64,000 bases of DNA from Plectrocnemia conspersa (GCA_009617715.1 VTFK01000149.1:1798001-1862000); one strand, 5' to 3'. Positions 50,100-63,098 are shown, counted from the first letter of the stretch. Made by a program: numbers and translations. Notes: generated from the sequence alone by a model not told the origin.

Positions 50100-52070
50100 T
50101 ATAGCTGCGTACGTTTGTGTTTTTACAAAGACAGTGCGACTTTTAAGTTTACGCCAAAACAAGGGCTGCGTGTATTTTTTGCCACAAAGATCATTACAAC
50201 ATAATCGTCTTTTATCAATCATTTTAAATTGATAGGATAAAATAAAACTATCAACAAGATAAAATAAGTTTAGTATTGCCATTCAGAATATTAAGGGCGA
50301 ACTCAATGTGTTATACTCGACGTAAATTTGTGCGTTTCAAAAGACAGTGCGACGTTTAAATTTACGCGAAAACAAGAGCTCGTATTACTTTTGCCGCAAA
50401 GATAAAATCAGATAATGATGATCTAATGCAAAATCGTCTCTATCACTATTGCACAAACGTTGTTTTATGCGCTTACTACAAATTAATTAAAATTACTAAG
50501 AGTAAATAAAAGTATTAACAAGATCATAAATTCATAGATTCTATAGATTATTGGGTTAATATTGTCATTTAAAATCTATTCAGTTAATATTTGCATTCGG
50601 AATATTAAGGGCGTACTCAACAATGTGTCATTTTTAATATTTCAAACCAAAATTTCTCAAAAACTATATATATTTCTGCTCTTAAAAGACAGTGAGACTT
50701 ATTATATTAATTTGCCACAAAAAAAAATTCTAATATTCTAATATGCAATTAATTATTAAAAGTAAATAAAAGTATCAAGCAGATCAATAGTCATAGATTC
50801 TAGATTTTATTGGGTTAATATTGACATTCAGAATATTAAGGACGAAGTCAGTAATATGTCATTTTTTTTATTAAATACTAAATTTTCCTAAAATCCTACG
50901 AAAAAAATCAATTCAAAATCGCATTTATCACTATTACATAAATGTTGTTACATAAGTTTTTTAATATATAGAAATTAAATTGCTATTCAGAATATTATGG
51001 ACGAATTTAACCACGTGTATTTTTTTATTATTTCATAAAAAAAATTCTCAAACTATAGCTACATAGATTTGTGCTTTTCATAACAAGAGCTTCGTGTATT
51101 ATTTTTGCTACAAATATAACACGAGATATATTTATAGCTACGTAAATTCACGTTTTTCAAAACAAGGGTTTCGTGTATCATTTTAGGCCACGAAGATAAC
51201 AGGATATACATTTTAATGCAAATACGTTTGTTACGAATTTAAAAATTTGGATGAAATACAATACATTCTAGTTCTTTGTTTATGATCATTTTCTAATTAT
51301 TTATTTGAATTATTAGTAATTAAAGATAAAATGTGTTTCAACGATTCTAGATATTAATATGAATCATTTAGAATATTAAGGGCGAATTCGATATGTTTAT
51401 TTATAATTCTTATCCGTGTTCGTGTATTTATTTTAAATCTAGCATTAAATACCATACAATTAATCGTTTTTCAATATAAAATAAAATTGAGTTTTATTTG
51501 CTTTTTAAATATTCGCTATCTATTTTTAAATTCAAGTTTTGTGATTCTAGAGACAAGTTTGCTAATATTTGTCGATTGGAATATTTAGGGCGAATTCAAC
51601 AATATATGTTTTTACTTTATAAAAATATTTGAATAGTATCATTTGTGTTTTTAAGCTTTTTACAACAAAAAAACATAAGATCGTGTGTTTGGGAAAACTA
51701 CTTGATAAATGTTGACATACCTAATATTTATACATAAGTTACTGATTTATTAACATGATTTTAGTTTACAAGAAGATATTAAGTTTAATTTACTTGGAAA
51801 CACTAAAGAGCTATTGAAATATGTGTTTCTAAAGCAAAACGTGTTTAAGCATTTTATGTATATATTTGAATTTAAGTTTGCTCTTGTCGTAGTCACTGAG
51901 TCTAGAGATTAGTGGGTTAATAAGAAGCGTGTAATAATAATGGCGATTAACAGTTTTTTAATTTATATTTTTATTTTATAATAGTGTTCCCCAAACCTCG
52001 AAAAGTATCGTAGTAAATAAATCGTGTATTATTTATTCCGCAAAGATAAAGAGCAATTTTATAAGTTATA
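50100..52070 (+). repeat. Promoter-proximal decaying tandem array in the presumed intron 1
   Basis: GAATATTAAGGGCGAA-type motifs recur at 50286-50306, 50600-50620, 50831-50850, 50990-51010, 51371-51390 and 51579-51599 (spacing 314, 231, 159, 381, 208). Between them recur AAGACAGTGCGAC (50131, 50341, 50687), a CGTGTATTAT..TTGCCACAAAGATAA block (about 50170, 50383, 51094, 51170, 52022) and GATTCTAGA (50538, 50801, 51338, 51542, 51901 with changes). Units become more AT-rich and diverged away from the promoter. No coding capacity is apparent. I know of no named repeat with this motif. Confidence 0.75.
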
Positions 52071-53530
52071 AAAATATGTTTTCTTTCTGTGAAAAGTGTT
52101 TTTAAAAAAGCTTTTAAAAACTACTGCTATTTTAATTTTGTGGAACAATTACACATTTTCTAATATAATTTGGTACAGCTTAAAATAAAATATGAATCAT
52201 ATTGATATTTTTTAATTTAAAAAACCTACATTAAATATATTATGTGCTTACTTTCGCTTATGTAGTGTTTATCAAAACTTTAATGATGATGTGTAGAAAT
52301 TTTATTAATTAAAATTCGTGCAAAACCCTTCCAGTTTAGGTGGCTTTGAAAAAGTTTGTGCGCCTCTGTCGTAATTTATATCGCAGTAGAAAGTAAGGGT
52401 GGTATAGACGAGAACGCTAAACTTCCATAAACGTATATTTGCTGTAGAATAGTAGAACATTCTGGAGCCCCTTTGATGCAGTTGGCACAGCATTGCGCAA
52501 TTTAACTCGAGTTTAAACACACGGTTAAGTAGAACTGCTTCCTTGTAGCTTAAATATATTTTTTATTAACATATTTAACCTTAACTTATTCTATATAAGT
52601 GAATGTGCCCATATACGTTTATATAGCAACGATCTCGTTGTAAACCGTCACCAGACCAGGTGCGGAAGGAAACATTCGATTCGCATTTCTAAGACTTCAT
52701 CAGAGTTAAAAGGTCGCAGATCCGGTTTTCTTCAAACGTTTGCTCAAATCGCTGTCAATAATACATTTGCTTACAAGCAAATTGATCAAATATTAGGAGT
52801 ATGTTTTAATGTGTCCTGGAGCGTAAATAGGCCGAGTGAAAGTTCCAACGTAAAAACAGGCGGATAATGCATATAAAATACTTGCATTATTCAAAGGAAG
52901 TGATGTAATTGAATCCGCGAGGATGTTGAAAAAATACATACATAAGTACATTTTTAAATGGCGTGTAATTTTGCAGTGCGCTTTAAAAGTCGTAATTTAT
53001 AAATATATTTATTAGTTCATAGTATAAAGATAATTGTTAATACGTCAATAAGCATGGGAAAGTTTTATATTGCCATAATTATATACTAATAATTTAACTT
53101 AAACCATCATAGTATCAAGCATAAAAGTAGCCTAAACAGTTAAAATATATTGTTATATTTTTCTATGATATTTCTATGATATTCTCTCTCTATCGTATGA
53201 TATTTCTCAAAGCAATCTTTCATATGAAGATATGATTTTAAATTACGTTTTTAAGCATATCCTTCGTTTTTTTTTTACCAGTTTATTTTACATAATATAG
53301 GAATTTACATATCTGATATACCACGCCCAATCCACATCGTAACGATTTTTTTGTCCTTTGATGCAAATAAATATTATTGTTCGTTCATTTATATCTTACA
53401 ACTTCTCCCTTGAGTATTTTTTATTAAATATCATTTTTAAAAAAGTGAATTATCATGTAGAATTGGCAGTGTTTCATATATTAGCAACACTGTAAATCAG
53501 ACAGCTGTCAATAATCATGCGTGCTTAACG
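52070..53530. other. Non-coding, mostly AT-rich
   Basis: No gene is supported. 52300-52520 and 52620-52870 are less AT-rich. A short TTCTATGATAT tandem is at about 53161-53182. Confidence 0.5.
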
Positions 53531-53539
53531 TGTCAAATT

Positions 53540-54380
53540 CAGGGACGCAATTCAGTGAATTTTTTAATATTTCGATTTCATGAAGATTCATAGTATTTTT
53601 CATTAAATAACATGTTGTTTAGAAGCCACGTTAAAAGCAACACAAACACTCGGTAACCTAGCGCTCATATTATATTTTTTTAATATATTAACAATAAGTG
53701 AGAATCAAGTTTTGACCAGTTAAAGAGCGTAAAAAGCAATTATCCCTTCTCATAAGTCAAAAATTCACGCCAAAAGTAATACAATCGTGCCGTCAATGTT
53801 TTTGGCGTAAACTTACGACTTCTGAGAAGTGATAATTGTTTTTACACCCTCCTATTGACCAAAACTCGGTTTGAATATACTTTAATTAATATTCTCATAT
53901 CGCTAAGAATAGCTACCATATTTTTAAAACATATTGTAATAGCGAAGTGCAGACAAACTATGGAGCAATATGCGAGATGCGACCTGTACTTTTTCTTCTG
54001 CTTATTTATCCCTGAGAGATGAGTTCGCTTAGTTTGTATTTTGTAATTGATCTAATGAAAGTTTTAGAACATTCATTAGGTTATGTATGGGTTTGAACAA
54101 AAAATATAGTTTCATAGACATTTTAGAGCAGCATTTTCGGTAGTAGAAATATATATCTACCGGTGAAAATTGGACTCACTAGTGAAAATATAACTTCACT
54201 GAAAAATATGTATTATTATTTATTTACATATCGCATGTAAATAAATAATAAATATTACTACATATGTAAAAGTTGATCATGTAATTTTACTAGCGCTGCC
54301 AGATAAATTATTTTTTCACTGGTAAAAATATATATATCTACCGGTGAAAATGTATTGCGATATGATTTCACTGAAATGAT
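53540..54380 (+). repeat. Family X repeat, long copy 2
   Basis: It starts CAGGGACGCAATTCAG, has TTCATAGTATTTTTCATTAAA, a palindrome (53702-53793 against 53801-53875) with the same TTCTCAKAAGTCAAAAATTCAC arms as copy 1, then the same downstream block ending TATGATTTCACTGAAATGA. The palindrome core differs from copy 1: the 14-bp GC-rich stem is missing. Confidence 0.7.
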
Positions 54381-54389
54381 GGTTAGAAT

Positions 54390-54455
54390 CAGGGATAATT
54401 TAAGCTTTTTCCAAGGAGGGGGGATTAAGATTCATAGTGAAAAATACAAAGGCGG
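54390..54455 (+). repeat. Family X 5' end fragment
   Basis: CAGGGATAATTTAAGC, then a GGAGGGGGG run and ATTCATAGTG, follow directly on the long copy. This looks like the start of a further, truncated copy in the same orientation. Confidence 0.5.
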
Positions 54456-54964
54456 CTATTTAATTGATATTATTTATAATTAAAAAATATATAAAATGTT
54501 CGGTTATTAAAAAAAATTAAATTTGTGTTTTTTTTAAATGTTCGGAAACTGCAGTTGGATCAACCTTTATATATGATATCCTTCAGCATGAACAATATAA
54601 TGCAAAAATCTAAGGACTACTCTCGATAAAATATAACATTCAGCCTAATTTATCCTCACAGCGTTATAGACCTTTAATAGGGCACAAAGTTTTTTTAAAA
54701 ACATTTAAAGAAAATTTGTACGTAAATGTAAAAATAAAACTTTTTAAATTGAGAATCATGGAATATTGATCAAAAAATTATTTCCAAAATCCATCATTGG
54801 ATTAGCATATTTTACGACGAATTGTGGTAATTTGACAATTTCAGGTGAAATTACTAATAATATTTTTACCGTAATATATTTATAGAAGTATCTCTGAGTA
54901 AGTTATAAAATAAAATACTGGATATTTTAATATTCAAACGTTTAAAATGGCATCAGAGAATATA

Positions 54965-55038
54965 TTTGGCACGACATAGATGTCTTTGGACTGCAATGGT
55001 AAAACCATTTTGGGCATTACATAGATGCTTTTGGACTT
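54965..55038 (+). repeat. Short direct repeat (two units, about 43-bp period)
   Basis: TTTGGCACGACATAGATGTC (54965-) and TTTGGGCATTACATAGATGC (55008-), each followed by TTTGGACT. Confidence 0.65.
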
Positions 55039-55284
55039 CTAAATGTTAAAATGTATTACTGCGAATTTCTCCTTATTTTTACTCTCAAGTAAGAATCCTA
55101 TTAGTAAGTTGCGCCCATTATAATCCCGTTTTACGTCCGATTTTTTTATTTTAATCTCAAGAGTCCTCGTAAGGGTATAAATAATATAGACTACGAATGT
55201 TTGAGATAAACTTTTTCACTGCGATTTTATTTTATTTTCTTTGTATTCAAGTACGAGTGATCTCATTTAGTATTTAATCTTGAA

Positions 55285-55520
55285 GATCATGAGGTCTTTT
55301 TAAAACTTGCCAAAGCAACTTGTGCTCTGTATGTTGACAATATGATTGAGATGTCAATTATTACATTATTCTTTTCATTGTTCTCTTAGAAATTTATTAC
55401 TCCGATTTGAACCGAGTGTAGTAACTTAAACGCGTTTTCCACCAGACGAAACCTCGCTTAGTATTTTGTCCGTATTGTACCCACGGAGATCATGGAGTCT
55501 CTATAAAACTTACCAAAGCA
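55285..55520 (+). repeat. Direct repeat of 33 bp, 203 bases apart
   Basis: GATCATGAGGTC (55285-55317) and GATCATGGAGTC (55488-55520), both leading to TAAAACTT.CCAAAGCA, each preceded within 30 bases by TTAGTATTT. It is an old local duplication beside the GC-richer block at 55560-55960. Confidence 0.65.
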
Positions 55521-55559
55521 CCGGTAATCTTGAAACTTACGCACCGTAGGTGTGCAAAA

Positions 55560-55960
55560 CATATAGACTATATAGATTCGTAGACTTCGTAGAGGCGAGC
55601 GGGGATTATTGGCGTTGCTAGGCCTTATTGAGTTTCTCGCCGTGACTGAAAATCACATTCCCCGAGAAGAAGAAGTTAGTTACCCACTTGAACTTTCGCT
55701 CGAAACTTGCGCGAATTGAAAGTTGCGAGCGCTTATATTGTTTTATTTGGCGCGCGCCGTTGCCGACGTCGGTGGGGGTGCTCTTTTGGGGTGGGCTCCG
55801 AGATGACTCACACCGTGGGTTAGGTCAATACGAAGCCTTCGCGTGCACCCTCCGCCCTGCACTACATCATATCGATACCTAAGGGTATATATACTAGTAC
55901 AAAGTGTGTATGGTGTGTGTGTGACTGATACGTTACTACCGAAACGGACCATAAACCAGT
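55560..55960. promoter_or_regulatory. GC-richer block with AP-1 and CRE-like sites
   Basis: Palindromes GGCGCGCGCC (55749-55758) and CCGACGTCGG (55763-55772, CRE-like core GACGTC) and an AP-1 site TGACTCA (55804-55810) lie in a block less AT-rich than its surroundings. It could be a second promoter or enhancer of the gene starting at 49.9 kb. No exon can be called. Confidence 0.35.
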
Positions 55961-56649
55961 TTGAATGAAATTGAAATCGATGTCCGATGGTCTAGTGACT
56001 CATCCGTTTTTTTTACCCCATGTCGAAAATTGTGCAATTTGTCATAAATCAGGATGGGTGCAATTTATATTTTTGTTTGCTCGTGCCTCATGGGAAAGTG
56101 ATGTTTGAGATTTAATGTACAAAAACGATCCTGATTCCAAATTGCTAGATTCGATGACTAATACTTTAAAGACCGGTGTTGCAAATCTTATATGAAACCT
56201 ATACTCTATCGTGTCTGGGAGATTGGAATTAAATAATTATTATATAAATATAATTGAGATATTATATCACAGATTTTTCTAAATATTCCTAAACCCATAG
56301 ATGAATAATTACTAGACCATGCTTGAATAATAAATTATAATTAATAAAAAATAATTTCACTGATGTACTTCATTTGGTTTCACTCTAGTATTTCACTACT
56401 AATTTAGTGGTTCTTGATTGTGTTTACCCAGTCGTATCAAAACGGAAGATTAAGTATTGATGTTTTTTAATGTAAATTTTCGAAACGAAAAACTTTCTGG
56501 CTTATTAATTATTTCGTTGAATGAAGTAATTGTATAATATTTTAGATCTGTCACATGCAAAACTACTGTATTTTCTGTCATTTCCATAAACAAAACTAGT
56601 TTTAAATTTTGTAGTATAATTCTCAGTGGTAATAGAGCTTAATAATTCA

Positions 56650-57240
56650 ATAAAAATGATTGAGTTTAAAAAAATCTCAAATTTTTGGTTTAAATAGTAA
56701 ATATTTATTTATAATAACATATGGGCAATTTATATTCATTTACAATAACATGTCCTTGTCTCCCGCTTTTAACAAATACGACCGCAATACTTTTGTTTTT
56801 ACGTTTTTACTTTTGTTAAGATATACAGTGTTGTGATATTCAAATATTCGCTATGCATTTGAGAACAAGTACTACAAAATTATTTTTTGAGCACCTCAAT
56901 AGTTTGTATGCGAGCTAATAATTAAATAATAATAGTTGATCAGATCAATTTATTTTATCTAAATAATATCCGAATTGCTCACAATTTTATCAACGTAAAA
57001 ACTGAAATTTTAATTACGGTAATCCAATTTAATCCAATTCTTGGCAAAAAAAATTAAAGTAACTTTTTTTTTTTAGATGAATTCTATATTTCAATACAAA
57101 TGTTTGGGTTTAAAAATATTATAGTAAATATTTCTCTATATTAGCATATGGGCATAGATAGACAAAATCTTAACATTGCAATAAAAAATTGTTTTATCCT
57201 TGTCTCCCGCTTTTAACCTAAAAGACCGCGAAACGAAGAT
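56650..57240 (+). repeat. Tandem pair, about 444-bp period
   Basis: CCTTGTCTCCCGCTTTTAAC is identical at 56754-56773 and 57198-57217. Each is followed by GACCGC and preceded by ATATGGGCA and AGTAAATATTT at matching offsets. Confidence 0.7.
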
Positions 57241-57267
57241 TCTCGTTTCTTGCATGCAATATATGCT

Positions 57268-57304
57268 TTAACCTCTTAAGCGGTATCGCCGTACATGTAC
57301 GGCG
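57268..57304. repeat. TTAA followed by an 18-bp perfect palindrome
   Basis: TTAACCTCTTAAGCGGTA leads into CGCCGTACATGTACGGCG (57287-57304), a perfect palindrome. TTAA with a CC start is piggyBac-like, but no partner end is seen. Confidence 0.4.
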
Positions 57305-57652
57305 GTTGATATTTCACTGTTTTGATGTACCTCAGATAGTTATATATTTACATATATAACTGAAGAAATAATAATAAAAAACATTTTTTTTTATAAATTA
57401 AAATGTACGTATATGAACATAACAAAAAATATGTTATATTAATTTTATAAAAAATATTGAGAGCCTCTGAATTAATACAAAATAACACTCTCATGTGTAT
57501 ACTAACAAATTAACAAATATGCTTAAAAAATACACCATTTCGCTCAATTCATTAATTTATTTAAAAAATGCTTATCAGTGAAAAAATATTATAAATGCAA
57601 ACTAATGCATTTAAATTACTTAAGTTACATTGCCAAATTAACAGAGTCACAC

Positions 57653-57760
57653 TCGGAGTAAAATATATGTTACAAAGTGTAAATTTCAATAATGCATACA
57701 TTAACTAGTCAATGTATGCACTGTCAAATCACTTCAGTTACAATGTAGCTATACTCCGTT
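57653..57760. repeat. Foldback repeat
   Basis: The inner stem TGCATACATT (57694-57703) with AATGTATGCA (57712-57721) is perfect; outer arms (CGGAGTA..GTTACAAAGTG against its complement) pair imperfectly. TAACAGAGTCAC lies directly outside both ends. Confidence 0.6.
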
Positions 57761-59578
57761 TCTTTTAACAGAGTCACTTTGATGTCTATCTATTTCGTCA
57801 TTATTCATAAGTGAAAAATGGATGACAACTTTGGGTATACGTCCTACCAATTACTCTAAAATACAAGATGCAGATATACTTATCATTATTCCTTTCTATA
57901 GTTAAAATTTTTTAAAGAAATTAGAATTTTTACTATATTTTTTTATGTTGAATAAAATCATTTATCTATAGTTGACAATTTTAAGACGTCCGTGCGCTGC
58001 GAGTGTCGGAATAACAATGAAGTAGTTGGAACGTATATGACAACTTTGCTCGGGGCAAGCTGATCAATAAAATACCTCTGTAAAATACGATTTAAGCCTC
58101 AAACGTACTCAAATAATCACAACGCTTACTTATATAATTATAATTGTAATAAAAAGCAATTGTAAAATAGAGTTTACTTGTAAATCAAATAAGTTTTGCT
58201 TAACTAATTGAGAACAATCAATTAAACGTCGTCTGCGTTTTAAAACGTAATAAAACTTCTCAAAAATATATGTGTAAAGTTACTTTTTAAATAATAGTTA
58301 AATAGAAACCGAAAAATTCCGACTGTTTCTTGCAAAATTTTTTTACAAAATTTAGGCAGAAATTTCTTGTTATATTCGCAATTTTTATTATCAAACGCAA
58401 TATTTTTGACTTTAGCTCTTTCGGAGAGTGATATCTACATATATGTATGTGTGTACTATTGCAATTAAACTATTTTAATATTGAATGTCGAGTATTTATA
58501 GACGTGACTTGCCATAGCTTACATCTGATACACAGAATCCTTATTCATATCAGCCTTCATCGTATTCAAAAATAATTATACTAATGCTTTAATTATACAT
58601 TGTATTACAATATATTTATATAATATAAGAAACATATTTTCCTACATAATATTTACATTTTGTCTGTTATTAATATTATAAACGTCATTTATTCATAGTG
58701 TATTAACAATTAACCCATCGTATAAACAACAATTTGCTCAGCCAATTCTCTAAATTTATCCCTAATTCCGTTGAATTCTCGCCAAAATTCATTCCATACA
58801 CACAATCGTTTTCATATAATATAAAATATTTAATTTTATAGCATGTGCCTAATTGAGAGCTCGGTCGTTCCGCGTCCTTTCTCTTAACGTAAATTATCAT
58901 ATTATTCCGTCCTTAACGATTTTTTAATTGCTCTTTTCGCTTTTTCTTACAAGAAAGTTCCATTTTTTCCATTTCGCCCGCATAAAATTTCAGATTTGCG
59001 TACCGACAACCGCTTTGCATCGACCAAGACCACTCAACGTACACAACGTGCTGAATCACATGCATAATTTAATATGAATCACGTTTATATAGTCACTTAA
59101 TCATCGTTGAAATTCAAGTACAGCTTGTCCGCAAATGTTTTTCTCAGTTTGCTTTTCACGTCAATAAAAACAGCCTATTTTAATTTTTGAGTGGCACTTC
59201 CGACTTGGAGACTTGAAAAAGATTTACGTAAATATTTGATTTTCTATTTTTGAAAGACTTAGGAAATCGATGTAGAATATGCCAAAAGTAATAGTATGTA
59301 TCATACATTATACATACGTTTACATTTATATTTTATAATTTCGTACTTGGATTCAGTTACATTTTAAATGTGCTTTGATTATATTTTTTTTCTACCAACA
59401 CATACATTTGGATTTCGATATAAAACTTACCAAAAGAAAAGCGATCATTTAAAATCAATGTCTTTGTTAAGTATTATTATCATGGTTAAAACACAGTATA
59501 TCTGTGATTCATATTACTTGAAGTGGAAATATAAATTGCCTACAATCAATGGATTTTAAAAAATTCACATTCACAAAA

Positions 59579-60856
59579 CACATTCAGGATCATTGCCTCG
59601 ATCAGAAATGTTTTTAATGCTTTTACTGCATTTCATAGCAAAGTATTGATTTATTATTGAGGAATATTTTTTTTCTTTGATTATGCAAAAGCTCGATTTA
59701 AAATAATTTTTAAGTAGTTTTAAAAAAGTCTGTCTCATACTTTTACCTAAAAATGCAATAATTACAAAGATATCAAAGGTAAAAGATATTAGTAAAAATA
59801 TGCACATGTGTAATTTTATAATAATATTAGTAATCTGTTGTAGAGTACACTCGGGATAAGGATGCCGGTTTGTTATTGTGTACGTGTACATGTATATGAG
59901 AGGGAGAAGCGATGTAGCCTGTACTTCGTTGTGTCGCTTTCTCTTTTAAGGACAGTCGCTGATTCGTCAACGCTGGTATTTGTCATTAAAGTGCAGTGTG
60001 GCACAGAAGTTCGATCTTCTCTAGTGATTTATTTTAAATAATTTTGTGTTCATATTGGTTTAACTCAGATATGCCCACTGTCCAATGGATAGGTCACTAA
60101 ACTCGTGCCACTGTTTTTTATTTATAAATGAAATTTTAAGAGAACAAAATTTCTTGGGTATATCTGGGTTAATTGATATCAAGGCTTCAAATATACACTG
60201 TAAGTTATTCGTTCTCTTACCCGTGGATTAAAATATTTTATTTATTTTCCCATTAATCCGTACGTTGTTGGTTTTTTTACACTATTCTCTGTAAGGCTTA
60301 AAAAAATATTATTCTTATCGTTGCGCCAATGATAATTTTTTAATTTATTCAATGGATTCTAATGATTTAATAGAGTCGTCGAGCTATTAAACAATCTGCG
60401 AATAATTTCTTTCCACATTTTATATATTTTTGGTTTTGAAGAATAGCTAAAGACTTCATTATTTTTTTGACTAGTGAAAGATTTTGAATTTTGCAAATAT
60501 TTAATTAATGACATCAATGTCTGGTTTCTTCGATTATATAATATACTTTTAATTGTCCGTTGAAATTTCCAACTTAGCTCAGATGTATGTATGTTAAATA
60601 AAAAAATTAAATATTCTGAGCGAAATTGTTTTGAGCCACACAGTTCACGAACACAATAACAAACCGGAATCCTTATCCCGAGCGTACTCTATTTGGGTAG
60701 CTAAAAGTAGCCTAATGAACAATTTAAAATTTTGATTACATAAAAATTAAGTAAAATAGTAAAACATATACAAATATGTATTTTAATGATAAGGTAAAGA
60801 AAATACAAATTGCGTACACATTCAGGATCATTGCCTCAATCAGAAATATGTTTAAT
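59579..60856 (+). repeat. 39-bp direct repeats flanking MITE-A copy 2
   Basis: CACATTCAGGATCATTGCCT occurs at 59579 and again at 60817, each continuing CRATCAGAAAT. They lie 264 bases outside the left end and 128 bases outside the right end of the element, so they are not its target duplication. They may be an older local duplication. Confidence 0.6.
59843..60689. mobile_element. MITE-A copy 2 (847 bp, TA duplication)
   Basis: Same ends as copy 1 (GAGTAC..TCGGGATAA to CCCGAGCGTACTC) and colinear throughout with only scattered substitutions and small indels. TA lies on both sides (59841-59842 and 60690-60691). No transposase is encoded. Confidence 0.88.
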
Positions 60857-62790
60857 TCATTGAGTTTCATATTGGTTTATCATAACGAAAATATTTTCAG
60901 CTTAATTTTAATTTTTTTATTTCATCTCCTTATACCATTCGAGTTAATTAAATTAAATTAAATTTTACAGCTGATACTAATACTTAAATAATTATCTAAA
61001 TTACTATTCATACAAATGAAATACCTACATATAAATTAAATGTATTGATCTGGATATTTGCAATCTGTTTTAATAATCTGTTTTAATTGGAAATATCTAT
61101 ATAAAACAAAGTCAAACGAAAGAGAACGATAGATATACTTTGAACTTATTTTTTTAAAAGAGCACTTCATTTTTAATTAACATATTACAATAAAGTAATA
61201 TATTATTTTAGCTTAGTTTTTATTTATTGGCACTCTTAATTACATGAACTTTAGAAATACAGTTTGTTGGAAGTCATATAAAAACGATGTTAAGAAAATA
61301 ATAGAACGGTTATAACAATAATATTTGGTTGTTATAATACAAGTAATAAAGAGTTTTTTTTATCCTTGGTTGTAGAGAAACTATTTGTCACAAAGTAAAA
61401 AGATTTATAGCTGATTTATTTTTTTATTTACAATTTTTAATTCGTCGTGAATGTTATATAATTTAAAACGACTCAATTACAATAAAAATCGTTTACTTTG
61501 TAAATATATATTAACCTTTGTTTTTGTCAGACATAATCAAAAACGAACGCTCATTTTTATTTATATAAATAAATATTTTTCACATTTAATATTTGCATTC
61601 GACATTTTTGGAGTTTCGCCAACATAAATAACGACTCATTTTAACGCAGTATTTTTTGCGTTACGATATTTCGTTCGTTCTCTGGATAGTAATAATTAAC
61701 GTTTATCTCGCATTTTATTGTATTTTTATTAATTTAAATAATAATGGAGCTTTGGCCGTAAAATAGATTATTTATCGCCGCGGATCGCGGCCGCCCAAAG
61801 ACTCGTTCTTACACATATATCTACATACGTATATATATTTTATAAGAGCGAACTGCTTTTTGGTCCTTTTGTTCGGCGCACGATGGTTTTATTTGCATGT
61901 TTTTTTTTTCGATCTATTATTCCGTGATCCGGTCTGGTGTATAGATGATCCCCGAGTCCTTTGTATATCGCGGGCCGAAGGTTGCCGACGAACGAAACCC
62001 GCTTGCAGCTGTTCCATGCTCATCCTTCACACGTGCAAGTACACAAAATCGACCAGAGGACGCCAACTATTGACATTAAATTTTTTTCTAAAGTTAAAAT
62101 ACATTAAATCAATTTTATATATTAAAACGTTACTTATATTAATTTCTTTGCTATTTAAAATCAATGATATATATACTATTTTTATGTTCGTTAATGTTAA
62201 AATATGGCATGCTTGGTTATCCTGCTTCCAACGGATGTTATGATAAAACGTCGCACTTACAGGTATATACTCAAAGTGGTGACTGTGGCGGCTCTTTCGT
62301 GAATGTAATGATGTGCACGTGTGTAAATGTATATATATATTTTTTTTGCATTAGTCAACTTGTTTCCCATAATAATAATTCAAACACGTTTACGTATAAA
62401 TTTACAGTATTTTTCATGTCGATTTTCTTAACATTTAAAAGCTCAAGTAATATGTTTTAAAAATTGGTATATAAAAAATACATTTGTACAACAATATTAA
62501 GGCATTCCACAAAATAATTAATCAATCATTACAAAATATGCATATATTATAGAAAAAATACTTGCATGTTTTTTTTATTAAAAGCGAAGGATGATTTATT
62601 TTTAACCTTTCCTTTACTGTGATGTACACCGAGTGTACATGTCATATTACTATGTGTATATTGTGTCGAATAAGATGTTCATATTTTAAATATTCCGAAA
62701 TAAATGTCGTTTTTAAATTTAATGAATAAAAATTAAATTTTATTTTAAATATATAATTTTCAGTATTTTTTTTTAATATATTTACATAAA
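60700..62790. other. AT-rich region with a GC-richer patch
   Basis: No gene is supported. 61760-62060 is less AT-rich, with CGCCGCGGATCGCGGCCGCC (61778-61797) and ATTTGCAT (61891-61898, octamer/POU-like). The open frame at 61860-62243 and the overlapping one to 62460 show no family resemblance. Confidence 0.4.
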
Positions 62791-62794
62791 ATAT

Positions 62795-63045
62795 TCAAGG
62801 CTTTGATGCAAAATATTCCAATAGCCTTTTTCACATTGTCTGCATTTTGATTTTTTCCATCTAGTAAATGTTGCATCGATCCAAATAAATCTTAGTTGGA
62901 AAGAGCAATGTTTGGTCAATAAGGTGGATGATGTAATACATTACAGCCAAGCTCTTTAATTTTATCAAGAGTCAATTGGGAACGCGTATTATCGTGTTGT
63001 AGCACTATTCTACTTATTTTTTACTTCCTCGCGTATAACATCTGA
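62795..63045 (-). pseudogene. mariner transposase relic 1 (C-terminal part)
   Basis: The minus strand reads IVLQHDN (second catalytic Asp), LTLDKIKELGCNVLHHPPY, a stop, PNIALSN (third Asp changed to Asn relative to PDLAPSD), DLFGSMQHLLDGKN and NVKKAIG. This is the typical mariner order, with two in-frame stops and a few residues missing after HDN. Inactive. Confidence 0.82.
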
Positions 63046-63098
63046 TCACACTAGAAGCTCGCTGTTATTGATTGACCAAGTTTAATAGTTTCGTAATG

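Larger units (their letters stand above)
55960..59840. other. AT-rich region with a tandem pair and foldbacks
   Basis: No gene is supported. It contains a duplicated unit (56650-56800 and 57090-57240), a TTAA/palindrome motif (57268-57304), a foldback (57653-57760) and a less AT-rich, complex block at 58690-59240 that could be conserved. Confidence 0.5.

Noticed and set aside
49803..50282. 159-codon minus-strand open frame over the CpG-rich promoter
   Set aside because: Explained by GC content at one end and chance at the other; no family recognised, and it crosses the promoter and array.
61860..62460. Two overlapping open frames of 127 and 98 codons
   Set aside because: No family resemblance; the second half is hydrophobic translation of AT-rich DNA.
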